64,000 nt of DNA from Flavisphingomonas formosensis (GTDB taxonomy: Bacteria > Pseudomonadota > Alphaproteobacteria > Sphingomonadales > Sphingomonadaceae), in contig NZ_WRPK01000003.1 of the NCBI RefSeq assembly GCF_009755815.1, positions 518,209 to 582,208 of the forward strand, written 5' to 3'. Both the position numbers and the translations under genes were made by a program. The notes beneath the pieces are model-generated. The model had not been told where the DNA came from. It was given only the letters and a program-made list of their open reading frames with translations, and did not search any database. The stretch's first letter is position 1, and the number at the start of each line of letters is the position of its first letter. Below are positions 29,038-39,581 of the stretch, piece after piece.

Positions 29038-29922
29038 ATGGATACGATCGAGATCCGCTCCGCCGCGCTGTCGGCGACCATCTCGCCCGGCGGGGCGGAA
29101 CTGCAGAGCCTGCGCGATGCGGCGGGCCGCGATTTCCTTTGGGGCGGCGACCCTGCCTTCTGGACGGGCCGCGCGCCGATCCTGTTCCCGATCGTCGGCG
29201 CCCTCGCGAACGACAGCTACCAACTGGGCAGCCACCGTTTCTCGCTGCCGCGCCACGGCTTCGCCCGGCGCAGCCGCTTCGCACCGGTGGTGCAGCAGGA
29301 TGGCGAAGCCGTCTTCCGGCTGACCGACAGCCCGCCCACACGTGCTGCCTATCCCTTCCCCTTCGTACTCGAGATCCGGTTCGCCACGGATGATGCGACG
29401 CTCTCGATCGAGGCGACGCTGACCAATCCGGGGGACGCCCCGCTGCCGGCGAGCTTTGGTTTCCATCCGGCGCTGCGCTGGCCCCTTCCCTATGGCGCGC
29501 CGCGCGCGGAGCATGTGCTGCTGTTCGACAAGGCCGAGCCCGAGCCGGTTCGGCGCCTGGACGAAGCCGGACTGCTGCGCCCGGTCGCGCTGCCGAGTCC
29601 GATCGAGCGGCGGACGCTGAAGCTGGACGACGGCCTTTTCACCGACGACGCGCTGATCCTCGATCGGCTGCACAGCCGCTCGCTCTGGTACGGCGTACCC
29701 GGCACACCGGGCGTCGCGGTTCGCTTTCCCGATATGCCCGCGCTCGGCCTGTGGATGAAGCCCGGCGCGGACTATCTCTGCATCGAACCATGGCAAGGCC
29801 ACGCCGATCCGGAAGGCTTTGCCGGCGATTTTCGCGAGAAGCCGGGCGTAGTCGCGATTCCGCCGCAACAATCACGCCGCTTCGCCATGTCGATCACCGT
29901 CGGGGTCGACGCACCGGCCTGA
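29038..29922 (+). CDS. Aldose 1-epimerase family protein (LacX-like)
   Basis: This 294-residue protein has the galactose mutarotase-like fold. Conserved blocks are [47 protein letters not shown] and the C-terminal [12 protein letters not shown] and [11 protein letters not shown] (catalytic His and Glu are likely HGFAR and the Glu of CIEPW). It probably interconverts sugar anomers or sugar phosphates. It has no signal peptide, so it is cytosolic. Confidence 0.88.
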   Translation: MDTIEIRSAALSATISPGGAELQSLRDAAGRDFLWGGDPAFWTGRAPILFPIVGALANDSYQLGSHRFSLPRHGFARRSRFAPVVQQDGEAVFRLTDSPPTRAAYPFPFVLEIRFATDDATLSIEATLTNPGDAPLPASFGFHPALRWPLPYGAPRAEHVLLFDKAEPEPVRRLDEAGLLRPVALPSPIERRTLKLDDGLFTDDALILDRLHSRSLWYGVPGTPGVAVRFPDMPALGLWMKPGADYLCIEPWQGHADPEGFAGDFREKPGVVAIPPQQSRRFAMSITVGVDAPA

Positions 29923-29941
29923 TCGCGCCACAAGCGTTGCC

Positions 29942-31477
29942 GTGATCCGTCGTCCGGCTGCCGCCCTTCTTCTCCTGCTCGCCGCGTGCACGGGCGAGCG
30001 CCGCGCCGTGCTGCCGCCGGATGCGCTGGTGCGCATTGCAGACGACGAAGCCAAGGGGCTGGATCCGCAGAAATATTCCGACCTGGCATCGCTGCGCATC
30101 GCCGGCGACCTCTATGAGGGGCTGACCCGCTTCACGGCGGCGGGAACGATCGAGCCGGGGCTCGCCGCAGGATGGACGGTCTCCGCGGATGGGCGCGACT
30201 GGCGGTTCGCGCTCCGCCAGGGCCTCCTCTTTTCCGACGGAATGCCGATCACCGCGCAAACCTTCGCGGGGCTCTTCGCTCGACTGCGCGATCCCGCGAC
30301 CGCCTCGCCCAATGCCGCGCTGTTCGAGGCGATCGAACGGATCTCGGCCGAGGGGCCATCGATCGTGGTCGTCCATCTGCGTCATCCCTTCCCTGCGCTT
30401 GCCGAACTGCTGGCGCACCCGGCGATGGCGGCGCTGCCGATGCATCGCATCGCCGCAGTGGGTGACGGATGGACCGCCGAGCGGCCGCTGGTGACGTCGG
30501 GCGCCTATCGGCTCGCCGAATGGCGGCTCAACAACCGGATGCGGCTGGACGCCAATCCCCGCTGGCACGACGGGGTGCCGCCGGTTGCCCATGTCGAGTG
30601 GCGGCCGATCGACGACCGGCTGACCGCATTGCGGCTGTTCGCGGCCGGCGGGGCGGATGTCGGCGGCGATTTTCCAGCGACACGGCGCCGTTGGATCGCC
30701 GCGCGCCGGCCCGGATCGGTCCATGTCGCGCCCTATCGGGGCAGCTATTATTTCACCTTCAACCTCCGACGCCCGCCCTTCGACGACGGACGCGTCCGCC
30801 GGGCGCTCAGCCTCGCGGTAGACCGGCGCTGGATTGCGGGACCGCTGCTCGGCATCGGCAATCCGCCGGCCTGGGGCGTCGTGCCGCAGGGCATAGGTCT
30901 GCCCCCCTATCATCCGGCCTGGGCGGACTGGCCGCGCGAACGGCGGCTGGCGACGGCACGGACGTTGCTGGCAAAGGCCGGCTACGGCCCGGCGCACCCG
31001 CTGGTCTTCGACATCCGCTTCAACAGCGATCCTGACCATCGCCGCGTCGCCATCGCGCTGGCGGCCATGTGGCAGCCGCTGGGCGTCGAGGCGCATCTGC
31101 TCAACAGCGAAGCCAGCCTCCATTTTGCCAGCCTGCGCCGGGGGGACTTCGCCCTCGCCCGCTCGGGCTGGATCGGAGACCTTTCGGCGCCGGAGAATTT
31201 CCTGGCGATCTTCCGGTCCGATGCCGGCCCGATCAACTATGCGGGCTATCGAAGCAAGACTTTCGACGCGGCGCTGGACCAAGCGCTAGCCGAACCGGAT
31301 CCGAGCCGCCGGGCACGCAAGATGCGAGCAGCCGAAGCGATATTGATCGACGATGCGCCGGTGCTGCCGCTGTACACCTATGTCAGCCGCGCACTCGTCG
31401 GCACGCGCGTGCGGGGTTGGCGGGACAATCTGGCGAACGTACACCCGAGCCGGACGCTGAGGCTGACGAGCCGATGA
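29942..31477 (+). CDS. Lipoprotein solute-binding protein, SBP family 5 (peptide/opine type)
   Basis: This 511-residue exported lipoprotein starts at a GTG ([16 protein letters not shown], lipobox with C16). It has the family 5 fold: [20 protein letters not shown] near the N-terminus, [40 protein letters not shown] and a [11 protein letters not shown] end. Proteins of this family bind peptides, nickel or other solutes for ABC importers. No permease or ATPase gene is nearby. The stop overlaps the next gene, which is a paralogue, by 4 bases. Confidence 0.9.
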   Translation: MIRRPAAALLLLLAACTGERRAVLPPDALVRIADDEAKGLDPQKYSDLASLRIAGDLYEGLTRFTAAGTIEPGLAAGWTVSADGRDWRFALRQGLLFSDGMPITAQTFAGLFARLRDPATASPNAALFEAIERISAEGPSIVVVHLRHPFPALAELLAHPAMAALPMHRIAAVGDGWTAERPLVTSGAYRLAEWRLNNRMRLDANPRWHDGVPPVAHVEWRPIDDRLTALRLFAAGGADVGGDFPATRRRWIAARRPGSVHVAPYRGSYYFTFNLRRPPFDDGRVRRALSLAVDRRWIAGPLLGIGNPPAWGVVPQGIGLPPYHPAWADWPRERRLATARTLLAKAGYGPAHPLVFDIRFNSDPDHRRVAIALAAMWQPLGVEAHLLNSEASLHFASLRRGDFALARSGWIGDLSAPENFLAIFRSDAGPINYAGYRSKTFDAALDQALAEPDPSRRARKMRAAEAILIDDAPVLPLYTYVSRALVGTRVRGWRDNLANVHPSRTLRLTSR

Positions 31478-32925
31478 GATTCGCCCTCCTCCTGACGGCG
31501 CTCGCCGTGCTGGTGACAGGTTGTTCGCGCAAGGCGGCGGACGGCCCCATCACGGTGAGCGCGATCGGCGAAGCGCCGGATCTCGTCGACCCGAGCCGCA
31601 AGACACCGAACCCTGCCTCCGCCATACTGCTCTCCGCGACCGCGCAAGGCCTCGTCGCCTTCGACGCGGCAGGCGAAGTAAAGCCGGCGCTGGGCGAGCG
31701 CTGGATCATTTTCGACGACGGGCTGGACTATACGTTCCGGATCGCCGCAGGCTCCGGCATCGGTGCGGAACAGGCAGCGCGGCTGCTCCGCCGGATGATC
31801 AACCCCCGGAGCAACAATGGCTTGCGCCCGGTACTCGGCGCGATCGAGGAGATCGTGGCCGTGACGCCGGAGGTGGTGGAGATAAGGCTGCGATCGCCGC
31901 GCCCGAACCTGCTGCAATTGCTCGCGCAACCGGACATGGCGCTGATCTTCGACGGCAAGGGCACCGGGCCGATGCGGATCCTGTCTCGCGATGCCGGATC
32001 GGCGCTGCTGCGTCCGCTGCTCGACGAGGATGCCGACGATCCGGCAACCAGGGCGATCCGGCGGGGCGAGCGCGACGTACGGCTGATCGGCGAGGCTGCC
32101 AACAACGCGGTGCGCCGGTTCGTGACCGGACGCTCGGCATTGGTGCTAGGCGGCAGTTTTACCGATCTACAGACAGCGCGCAACGCCAATCCACCGGCAG
32201 ACGCGCTGCGCTTCGATCCCGTAATCGGGCTGTTCGGCCTGCAGTTCGTGGAGAAACAGGGTTTCCTCGCAGCACCGGAGAATCGACGCGCACTGTCCAT
32301 GGCATTGGACCGCGACCGCATCGTCAGTGCCTTCGCCGTCAAGGGATGGAGAGCGTCGACGACGCTGGTTCCTGCGGGTATAGCCGATCTCCCCGCACCG
32401 ACGGCTCCGGATTGGGCGGGTGCTTCGATCGGGGATCGAAGGACCGCCGCCGCGCACGATATTGCCATGTGGACCAAGCAGCAGGGCGCCGCGCCGACGC
32501 TGCGCATCGCGCTGCCCGCCGGACCGGGCGCGATGCAGCTTTTCCGGATGATCCGGGACGATTGGGCAGCGATCGGCGTGCATGTCGCCTATGTGGCGAT
32601 GGATGCGGACGCCGACCTGCGTCTGATCGACGCCGTGGCGCCGGCCGATGTCGGCAGCTGGTATCTGCGCCGATTCACGTGCAAGCTCAGCGCCGTGTGC
32701 AGCGAGACCGCCGATCAGTCGCTGGATGGCGCCAGGCTGGTCGCCACGCTCGCGGAGCGGTCCGCCCTCTTGGTGGATGCCGAAAAAAGACTGAGCGACG
32801 CCGTGCCGTTCATCCCGATCGCCATGCCTCTTCGGTGGGCGCTGGTCTCGCCCGCGCTCGACGGGTTCCGCACCAATGCACGCGGCGTTCACCCGCTCGA
32901 CGAACTCCGGACGCCGCGACGATGA
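31474..32925 (+). CDS. Second lipoprotein solute-binding protein, SBP family 5
   Basis: This 483-residue protein begins [17 protein letters not shown], a lipobox with C17. The family 5 features are weaker than in its neighbour, but [20 protein letters not shown] and [20 protein letters not shown] are recognisable. The ATG overlaps the stop of the preceding paralogue (ATGA), so both are made together. Diverged sequence suggests a different ligand or a non-transport role. The frame is open to 31069 but only the part from 31474 is protein-like. Confidence 0.85.
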   Translation: MRFALLLTALAVLVTGCSRKAADGPITVSAIGEAPDLVDPSRKTPNPASAILLSATAQGLVAFDAAGEVKPALGERWIIFDDGLDYTFRIAAGSGIGAEQAARLLRRMINPRSNNGLRPVLGAIEEIVAVTPEVVEIRLRSPRPNLLQLLAQPDMALIFDGKGTGPMRILSRDAGSALLRPLLDEDADDPATRAIRRGERDVRLIGEAANNAVRRFVTGRSALVLGGSFTDLQTARNANPPADALRFDPVIGLFGLQFVEKQGFLAAPENRRALSMALDRDRIVSAFAVKGWRASTTLVPAGIADLPAPTAPDWAGASIGDRRTAAAHDIAMWTKQQGAAPTLRIALPAGPGAMQLFRMIRDDWAAIGVHVAYVAMDADADLRLIDAVAPADVGSWYLRRFTCKLSAVCSETADQSLDGARLVATLAERSALLVDAEKRLSDAVPFIPIAMPLRWALVSPALDGFRTNARGVHPLDELRTPRR

Positions 32926-32986
32926 AGCCCCCAGGGGTGACGGGATGTTCAGCGGAACTTCATGATCCGTTCCGCATTCTGGTGTC

Positions 32987-33409
32987 ATGGACGCATCGGC
33001 CAGCAAATTCGACCACGCGCACCGCCTCACGAATGCGCTCTCGCGCGATCCGGCAGCGGTGCGCAAGCGCGTGGAAATGATGGAGCATTTGCTGGAACGT
33101 CTCGTTGTCGTGCCTGGCATCCGGCGCCCCATTGGTCTCGACGTGATGCTGGACGCGGTGCCGTTCATTGGCGATGCGATCGCGGCAGGGCTCGGCGCAT
33201 GGATGGTCTGGGAAGCGCGCAACCTCAACATGCCGAAACGGGCGATGGCACGCATGGCGCTCAATGTCGGCTTCGACGCGCTGCTGGGCGCCATCCCCTT
33301 CGTCGGTGCGGTGCCTGACTTCTTCTTCCGCTCGAACACGCGCAATCTGCGCATCATCCGGCGTCACCTCGACAAGCATCATCCCGGAACCGCTACACTC
33401 GACGCTTGA
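32987..33409 (+). CDS. DUF4112 membrane protein
   Basis: This 140-residue protein contains the DUF4112 pattern VPGIRRPIGLDVMLDAVPFI, then GDAIAAGLGAWMVWEARNLN and LGAIPFVGAVPDFFFRSNTR. Two hydrophobic hairpins suggest membrane association. Its function is unknown. It is between the second binding protein and the MHS transporter, all on the plus strand. Confidence 0.88.
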   Translation: MDASASKFDHAHRLTNALSRDPAAVRKRVEMMEHLLERLVVVPGIRRPIGLDVMLDAVPFIGDAIAAGLGAWMVWEARNLNMPKRAMARMALNVGFDALLGAIPFVGAVPDFFFRSNTRNLRIIRRHLDKHHPGTATLDA

Positions 33410-33440
33410 CCCTCCGCCGGGCGCGCGCCATCCGGCGAGG

Positions 33441-34730
33441 ATGGCAACGATCAGCAACGAACCCCTGGTAACGCCAGCGTCCGCAGGACGGCCATCGACG
33501 CGGCGCATCCTGCTCGCCAGCCTGGTCGGCACCGCCGTCGAATTCTACGATTTCTACATTTACGCGACTGCGGCCAGCCTCGTATTCGGCGACCTCTTCT
33601 TTCCGGATCTGTCGCCCACCGCGAAGCAGCTTTCCGCCTTCGCGACCTTTGCCATAGCCTTTCTCGCCCGACCGCTCGGCGCGATCGTTTTCGGCCATTT
33701 CGGCGATCGGATCGGCCGCAAATCGACACTGGTTGCCTCGCTGCTGATCATGGGCGGATCGACCATGGCGATCGCCTTCCTGCCCAGCTACGCCACCGCC
33801 GGTTGGATCGCCCCGGCCCTGCTCTGTCTGCTGCGCTTCGGACAGGGGTTCGGCCTGGGCGGCGAATGGGGCGGCGCGGCGCTGCTGGCAGTGGAAAATG
33901 CTCCGCCGGGCTGGCGCGCGCGTTTCGGCATCGCACCGCAGCTAGGTGCGCCGGTGGGCTTCATTGCGTCGAACGGCGTCTTCCTATTGCTCGGCGTGCT
34001 GTTGACGCAGGAACAGTTCATGAGCTGGGGCTGGCGCCTGCCGTTCCTGGCAAGCGCGGTACTGGTCGGCGTCGGCCTGTGGGTGAGGCTCAAGATCACC
34101 GAGACACCGGCCTTCGCCGCGATGATGGAGGAAGGCCCCCCGCCGGGCGTGCCGCTCGCCGAGGTGGCCGTGACCCAGCCGGGCGCGCTGATCGGCGGCA
34201 CGGCGGGCGTGATCGCCTGCTATGCGCTCTTTTACCTCTCCACCGCCTTTGCCCTGAGCCATGGCACGCAGGTGCTCGGCTATCCGCGCGAAACTTTCCT
34301 GGGGATCCAGCTCGGAGCGATCCTGTTCCTCGCGGCCGGCATCGTCGCGGCGGGCTGGCTCGCCGACAAGAGCAGCCCGCGCAGCGTGCTGATGATCGGC
34401 TGCATCGGGACTATGGCGGCGGGGCTGCTGCTGACGCCGATGTTCGGCGGCGGAACGATGTTGCTGGTCTTCCTCTATCTCGCCTTCGCGCTGTTCGTGA
34501 TGGGATTCGTCTACGGGCCGCTGAGCGCCTGGCTGCCCGGGCTGTTTCCTGCGCGGGTGCGCTATACCGGCGCATCGATGGCGTTCAACGTCGGCGGCAT
34601 ATTGGGCGGTGGCCTGGCCCCGATGATCGCGACCGCGCTCGCCGAGGAAGGCGGACTGCCGCCCGTCGGCTGGTATCTGGCGGCCGCCGGCCTGCTCAGC
34701 CTCGTGGGGCTCGCAACCCAGAAGAGGTGA
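33441..34730 (+). CDS. MHS-family major facilitator transporter
   Basis: This is a 429-residue, 12-helix proton symporter of the metabolite:H+ symporter group (relatives are ShiA, ProP and KgtP). Diagnostic sequences are GTAVEFYDFYIYATAASLVF, FGHFGDRIGRKSTL (loop 2-3) and GQGFGLGGEWGGAALLAVEN. The substrate cannot be deduced; dicarboxylates, shikimate or betaine are usual. The start at 33441 (MATISNEPLV) is chosen because the frame upstream overlaps the DUF4112 gene. Confidence 0.93.
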   Translation: MATISNEPLVTPASAGRPSTRRILLASLVGTAVEFYDFYIYATAASLVFGDLFFPDLSPTAKQLSAFATFAIAFLARPLGAIVFGHFGDRIGRKSTLVASLLIMGGSTMAIAFLPSYATAGWIAPALLCLLRFGQGFGLGGEWGGAALLAVENAPPGWRARFGIAPQLGAPVGFIASNGVFLLLGVLLTQEQFMSWGWRLPFLASAVLVGVGLWVRLKITETPAFAAMMEEGPPPGVPLAEVAVTQPGALIGGTAGVIACYALFYLSTAFALSHGTQVLGYPRETFLGIQLGAILFLAAGIVAAGWLADKSSPRSVLMIGCIGTMAAGLLLTPMFGGGTMLLVFLYLAFALFVMGFVYGPLSAWLPGLFPARVRYTGASMAFNVGGILGGGLAPMIATALAEEGGLPPVGWYLAAAGLLSLVGLATQKR

Positions 34731-34828
34731 TCATAGGCGCAACGAACATGGACATTTATTCATGGAGATGTTCATGGCCCGGCAAGCGGCGCTGGTGATA
34801 CGGCCGCGTCCTTTCTGGAACGGGAACG

Positions 34829-37800
34829 GTGGCGGAACGGCCGATCTTCTATGACGCGTCAGGCAAGAGGCGCCGCCGCTTCGCGGTGGCCGTCTTTGCC
34901 TTCGTCGCGCTCGCCATCCTGGCTGTCAGCCTGTTCGTCACCTCCGTCGTCACCATCTCGAGCGAAACGCCGCTGCCATTCGAGCCGGAGCGCCCGCCGA
35001 TCACCGGAGCGAGCCGGGTAGGCGCACTCGCGCACGATGCCGGGCACGGGATCCGGCGGGCATTGCGCGCGGCAAGCTGGTTCCTATCCGGCAAGCCTCC
35101 CACAAAGGGAAGCCGGCCGCTCGCCATCTCCTTCTATGTGCCGTGGGACGACAGTTCCGCGGCCTCGCTGAGCCGACATATCGGTGATGTCGACTGGCTG
35201 GTGCCGGCCTGGATCTCGGTGACCGGCCCCGCCCATACGCTGACCGTCTATCCAGACATCCGCGGCCGGCGCATCTTCGCTGCCTCCTCGCACAAGCCGC
35301 TGCTGCTGCCGATGGTACAGAACGCGCATGACGGCGATTGGGACGGGCCGGGAATTGCTAAGCTGCTGCACGATCCGGTCGCCAGCAAGTCGCTGCTCGA
35401 TCGCGTCGAGCCTTTCCTGCTCGCCAATCACGCGGCTGGCGTCTTCTTCGATTTCGAAGCACTGCCGCCTTCAGCGCAGCGCGATTATCTGCGCTTCCTG
35501 AAGATCGCGCACGACCGGTTCGCGGCGAAGGGGCTGCTGGTGGCCATCTCGGCCCCCGCAGGCGACCGCTTCTGGAACCTGCGCGCCTATGCGGCGATCG
35601 TCGATAAGATCGTCGTGATGGCCTATGACGAACATTTCCAGGGCGGCCCGCCGGGGCCGATCGCTTCCCAGCCCTGGTTCAGTCACGTCGTCACCAACGC
35701 CGTGCGCGGCCTGCCGCCGGAGAAGGTTGTCATCGCGGTCGGATCCTATGCCTATGACTGGGCGCAGGGCGGCGACACGCAGGTGGTATCCGTGGAAGAC
35801 GCATGGCTGGCCGCGCATGAATCCGACGCCACGCCGACGTTCGACGCAACGAGTGCGAACAGCAGCTTCACCTATATGCAGCAGGGCGCGCTGCACACGG
35901 TGTGGATGCTCGATGCGGCGAGCGCCTATAATCAGATCGCCGCCCTGCGCGCCGCCGGCATCAACGGCCTCGCGCTCTGGCGCATGGGCACCGAGGACCC
36001 GTCGATCTGGCAGATCTTCGGACGCAGGATCACTTCCTTGCCGGCCGCCAAGGTGATCCAGCAGATCCCGGCTGGAACCGACGTCGACATCGAAGGCACC
36101 GGTGAAATATTGCGGGTCGGCGCGGTGCCTGTACCCGGCGTGCGCGATGTGAGCGTCGACAAGCGCGGCCTGATCGTGAGCACCGCATTCCGCCAGCTTC
36201 CCCTGCCCTACGTCATCCAACGCGCCGGCAACCGGCCCGGTCTCGTCGCGCTCACTTTCGACGATGGGCCGGATCCGACCTGGACGCCGAAGATCCTCGA
36301 CATCCTGAAACAATATCAGGTGCACGGCACCTTCTTCGTCATCGGGGAAAATGCCCTCACCGAGCACGGCCTTCTGAAAAGACTGGTCGCCGAGGGCCAT
36401 GAGGTGGGCAATCACAGTTACACCCATCCCAATCTAGGCATGGCGACCCCGCAACAGACCGCGCTGGAGCTGAATGCGACGCAGCGCCTATTCCAGGCCT
36501 TCACCGGCCGATCGATGCGTTTGTTCCGCGCGCCCTTCTTCGGAGACGCCGAGCCGACCACCGCCGACGAAATCAATCCGGTCTACCAGGCGCAGACAAT
36601 GGGCTATCTGTCGGTCGGCCTGCATGTCGATCCCGACGACTGGAAGCGACCCGGCGTCCAGCATATCGTCGACACCGCCGTGCAGGGCGTGCTGGCGGCG
36701 ACACCCGAGCGGAGCGGTCAGGTGGTGCTGCTGCACGACGGCGGCGGCGACCGTTCCCAGACGGTGGAAGCGCTGCCGCAGATCATCACGCAGCTTCGCG
36801 CGCGCGGCTATCGCTTCGTACTGGCGTCGGAGCTCATCGGCCTCAAATCCACTGACGTGATGCCGCCGCTGACCGCCTCGGACCAAGCCGCCGCGCAGAC
36901 CGACCTTGCCTTGTTCAGCACGCTGGGCGCGATCGTGATCGGGCTGCGCTGGCTGTTCTTCATCGCCATTTCGATCGGCATCGCCCGCGCGCTGCTGCTC
37001 TCCGGGCTGGCGCTTGCCGAGAGCTGGCGGGAAAGCCGGCTCGAAAAGCCGGAAATCGATCCGGACCGATTCGTTTCGGTGCTCATCCCCGCGTTCAACG
37101 AGGCACGGGTGATCGAAGCCTCGGTACGTCGTGTGCTCGAGAGCGAGGACGTGCATCTCGAAGTGATCGTGATCGACGACGGATCGAAGGACGACACGAG
37201 CGCGATCGTCGCACGCGCCTTCTCCGATGATCCGCGCGTTCGCCTGCTGACACTCGAAAATGGCGGAAAGGCGCGCGCCCTCAACGAGGGATTGAAGCTC
37301 GCCCAGGGCGATATCGTGATTGCGCTGGATGCGGATACCCAGTTCGAACCGCTGACCATCGCGCGGCTCGCCCGCTGGTTCGCGGACCCCGAGCTGGGCG
37401 CGGTGGCGGGCAATGCCAAGGTCGGCAACCGCATCAACCTGATCACGCGCTGGCAGGCGCTGGAATATGTGACCGCGCAAAATCTGGAACGCCGCGCGCT
37501 GGCGCTGATCAACGCGATCACGGTGGTGCCGGGTGCCGTCGGGGCCTGGCGGGCCGAGACGTTGCGCACGGTCGGTGGTTTCCCCGGACAGACGCTGGCC
37601 GAGGATCAGGATCTGACCATCATGATCCAGCGCGAGGGCTGGAAGGTGATCTACGACCAGCGCGCCGTCGCGTGGACCGAGGCCCCGGAAAGCTTCGGCA
37701 CGCTGGCCCGACAGCGCTTCCGCTGGGCGTTCGGCACCCTGCAATGCCTGTGGAAGCACCGTAAGATCATGCGCACCGGCACGCCACGCGGCCTTGCCCG

Positions 37801-38179
37801 CGTGGGCTTGCCGCAGGCGCTCGTTTTCCAGATCGGCTTCGCGATGATCTCGCCGGTGATCGATCTGGCGCTGCTGGTGAGTATCGTCGCGACGGGCATC
37901 TCGGTGCACGAGCATGGCTGGGCCGCGACCCAGGGCGACCTTTGGCGCATGCTGACCTACTGGGTCGCGTTCACCGCGATCGACCTGCTTGCCGGCGTCG
38001 TCGCGTTCGCGCTGGAGCGGAAGGAACGCTGGAGCCTGCTGTGGCTGATGATTCCGCAGCGCTTCGGCTACCGCCAGATCATGTATTATGTCGTGATCAA
38101 GGCAGTCACCCAGGCCCTGCGCGGGCCGCGGGTCGGCTGGGGCAAGCTGGAACGCAGCGGCCGTGTCGCGTCGAACTGA
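34829..38179 (+). CDS. Three-domain GH18-like / polysaccharide deacetylase / GT2 synthase fusion
   Basis: This 1116-residue inner-membrane protein starts at GTG. An N-terminal helix (residues about 17-40) leads to a periplasmic GH18-like domain (GVFFDFEALPPSAQRDY, the acidic catalytic motif near residue 207). A NodB-type carbohydrate esterase follows (VALTFDDGPDPTWTPKILDI near 475, with HGTFFVIGENAL and HEVGNHSYTHPNLG providing metal-binding His). A membrane helix (about 695-730) precedes a processive GT2 domain: VSVLIPAFNEARVIEASVRR, DDGSKDD, ALDADTQFEP, AEDQDLTIM and QRFRW. Two or three C-terminal helices close it. The order resembles PgaB plus PgaC, or NodB plus NodC, fused. It probably makes and processes a beta-linked GlcNAc-type exopolysaccharide (inference). 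Confidence 0.93.
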   Translation: MAERPIFYDASGKRRRRFAVAVFAFVALAILAVSLFVTSVVTISSETPLPFEPERPPITGASRVGALAHDAGHGIRRALRAASWFLSGKPPTKGSRPLAISFYVPWDDSSAASLSRHIGDVDWLVPAWISVTGPAHTLTVYPDIRGRRIFAASSHKPLLLPMVQNAHDGDWDGPGIAKLLHDPVASKSLLDRVEPFLLANHAAGVFFDFEALPPSAQRDYLRFLKIAHDRFAAKGLLVAISAPAGDRFWNLRAYAAIVDKIVVMAYDEHFQGGPPGPIASQPWFSHVVTNAVRGLPPEKVVIAVGSYAYDWAQGGDTQVVSVEDAWLAAHESDATPTFDATSANSSFTYMQQGALHTVWMLDAASAYNQIAALRAAGINGLALWRMGTEDPSIWQIFGRRITSLPAAKVIQQIPAGTDVDIEGTGEILRVGAVPVPGVRDVSVDKRGLIVSTAFRQLPLPYVIQRAGNRPGLVALTFDDGPDPTWTPKILDILKQYQVHGTFFVIGENALTEHGLLKRLVAEGHEVGNHSYTHPNLGMATPQQTALELNATQRLFQAFTGRSMRLFRAPFFGDAEPTTADEINPVYQAQTMGYLSVGLHVDPDDWKRPGVQHIVDTAVQGVLAATPERSGQVVLLHDGGGDRSQTVEALPQIITQLRARGYRFVLASELIGLKSTDVMPPLTASDQAAAQTDLALFSTLGAIVIGLRWLFFIAISIGIARALLLSGLALAESWRESRLEKPEIDPDRFVSVLIPAFNEARVIEASVRRVLESEDVHLEVIVIDDGSKDDTSAIVARAFSDDPRVRLLTLENGGKARALNEGLKLAQGDIVIALDADTQFEPLTIARLARWFADPELGAVAGNAKVGNRINLITRWQALEYVTAQNLERRALALINAITVVPGAVGAWRAETLRTVGGFPGQTLAEDQDLTIMIQREGWKVIYDQRAVAWTEAPESFGTLARQRFRWAFGTLQCLWKHRKIMRTGTPRGLARVGLPQALVFQIGFAMISPVIDLALLVSIVATGISVHEHGWAATQGDLWRMLTYWVAFTAIDLLAGVVAFALERKERWSLLWLMIPQRFGYRQIMYYVVIKAVTQALRGPRVGWGKLERSGRVASN

Positions 38180-39485
38180 CGCCGCCTTTCCGGGATGGTA
38201 TCTACCTATTGCCATCCTGCCGTTGTTCGCGGCTCAGATTTACCTGTTCCACTGGGGCGCGATACTGCCCGACGCGGTGGAGCAGTATCGCCAGGCGCTC
38301 ACCGGCCGTTACGAGGACTGGCATCCGCCGATCATGGCGTGGCTGTGGCGCCAACTGCTCCACATTGCGCCGGGCGCCGGGCCGATGCTGGTTCTGGATT
38401 GCGTCGTCTATTGGGCCGGCCTGGGCCTGATCGCGGATGGGCTCCGCCGTCGCGGCGCACGGATTGCGGCGTGGATGGTGCTGCTCGTCGGCCTGGTGCC
38501 GATCCCGTTCGGACAGATGGGCTCGGTGCTCAAGGACAGTTTCCTGACGGCTCTCACTTTGCTCGTGGCCGGGATGCTGGTCTGGCATCTGCTCGTGCGG
38601 CGCCCACTTGGCTGGCCGCAACGACTGCTGTGCCTGCTGCTTATCCTGATCGCCGCGGCTACGCGCTTCAATGCCTTCCTGGCGCTCGCTCCCCTGGCCG
38701 TGATGCTGGCACCCGCCCGATGGCGCTCAACCCTCCCGCGCCTGCTGCTCACCACCGCGCTGGCGGGCGCGGCGCTGCTCGTCCTCGGCCACGCCATCAA
38801 CACCGTGCTGCTGAAGCCGGTAAAGACGCAGCCCTTCCTCTCGCTCGTGACCTTCGATCTCGGCGGCATGACGGTGAGAAGCGGACAAAATCTCTTTCCG
38901 CAATATGGCCCTGACGAAGGCCTGGCGCTGGCACGCCACTGCTATACCGATGCGATGTTCAATCCCCGTTCGGCGTCGGAATGCTATGACGCGGAAGACG
39001 GCTTTGCCGACTGGCTGCAGAAGAACAACGCGGATCCGGTGCGTTACTGGCTGACGACCATCATGACGCACCCGAGCGCTTATGCCGCACATCGGCTGGC
39101 CCATTTCAACCGCAACATCCGCTTCCTGGAGCGCGACGTGCCGGATGACGCGATCTTCCTGGCGTCCGCACCCAATCCCTACGGCCTCTCCTTCAAGCCC
39201 GGACCGGGCGCCCGCGCCGTCTATCTGGCAGCGACGGCATTGGCCCGCTCGCCGCTGGGCCGCCCGGCCACGTGGCTTTTCGTGACTGCGATCCTGCTGT
39301 TCGTGCGACGGGATCCGCCGGTCGTGCTGCTCTCCGCATCCGCCCTGCTCTATGGCCTCGGTTATCTGGCAGTCAGCGTAGCCCCCGATCTGCGCTACAA
39401 TCTCTGGACCATGATAGGCGGTATGCTGGCGTTGCTGCTCGCCTTCGCAGGCAGCGGGAAGGGATTAGACTTGCGATCCCGGTGA
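38163..39485 (+). CDS. Polytopic membrane protein, GT-C-like
   Basis: This 440-residue protein has about ten hydrophobic segments and a short extracytoplasmic loop after the first (RQALTGRYEDWHPPIMAWLW). This resembles GT-C fold glycosyltransferases of the PMT/ArnT type, but I cannot name a family with certainty. The GTG start (MSRRTDAAFPGWYLP) overlaps the end of the polysaccharide synthase fusion by 17 bases, indicating coupling and a joint role in envelope polysaccharide metabolism. Confidence 0.75.
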   Translation: MSRRTDAAFPGWYLPIAILPLFAAQIYLFHWGAILPDAVEQYRQALTGRYEDWHPPIMAWLWRQLLHIAPGAGPMLVLDCVVYWAGLGLIADGLRRRGARIAAWMVLLVGLVPIPFGQMGSVLKDSFLTALTLLVAGMLVWHLLVRRPLGWPQRLLCLLLILIAAATRFNAFLALAPLAVMLAPARWRSTLPRLLLTTALAGAALLVLGHAINTVLLKPVKTQPFLSLVTFDLGGMTVRSGQNLFPQYGPDEGLALARHCYTDAMFNPRSASECYDAEDGFADWLQKNNADPVRYWLTTIMTHPSAYAAHRLAHFNRNIRFLERDVPDDAIFLASAPNPYGLSFKPGPGARAVYLAATALARSPLGRPATWLFVTAILLFVRRDPPVVLLSASALLYGLGYLAVSVAPDLRYNLWTMIGGMLALLLAFAGSGKGLDLRSR

Positions 39486-39581
39486 TGTATCGTCCGCCGG
39501 CGAGTCGCGTGATCCGGGGGCGGACAGATAAAGCAAGGCCAGATGCGGCCGCAGGCGCCCCGCCGAAAGTGGGAGGCATGC

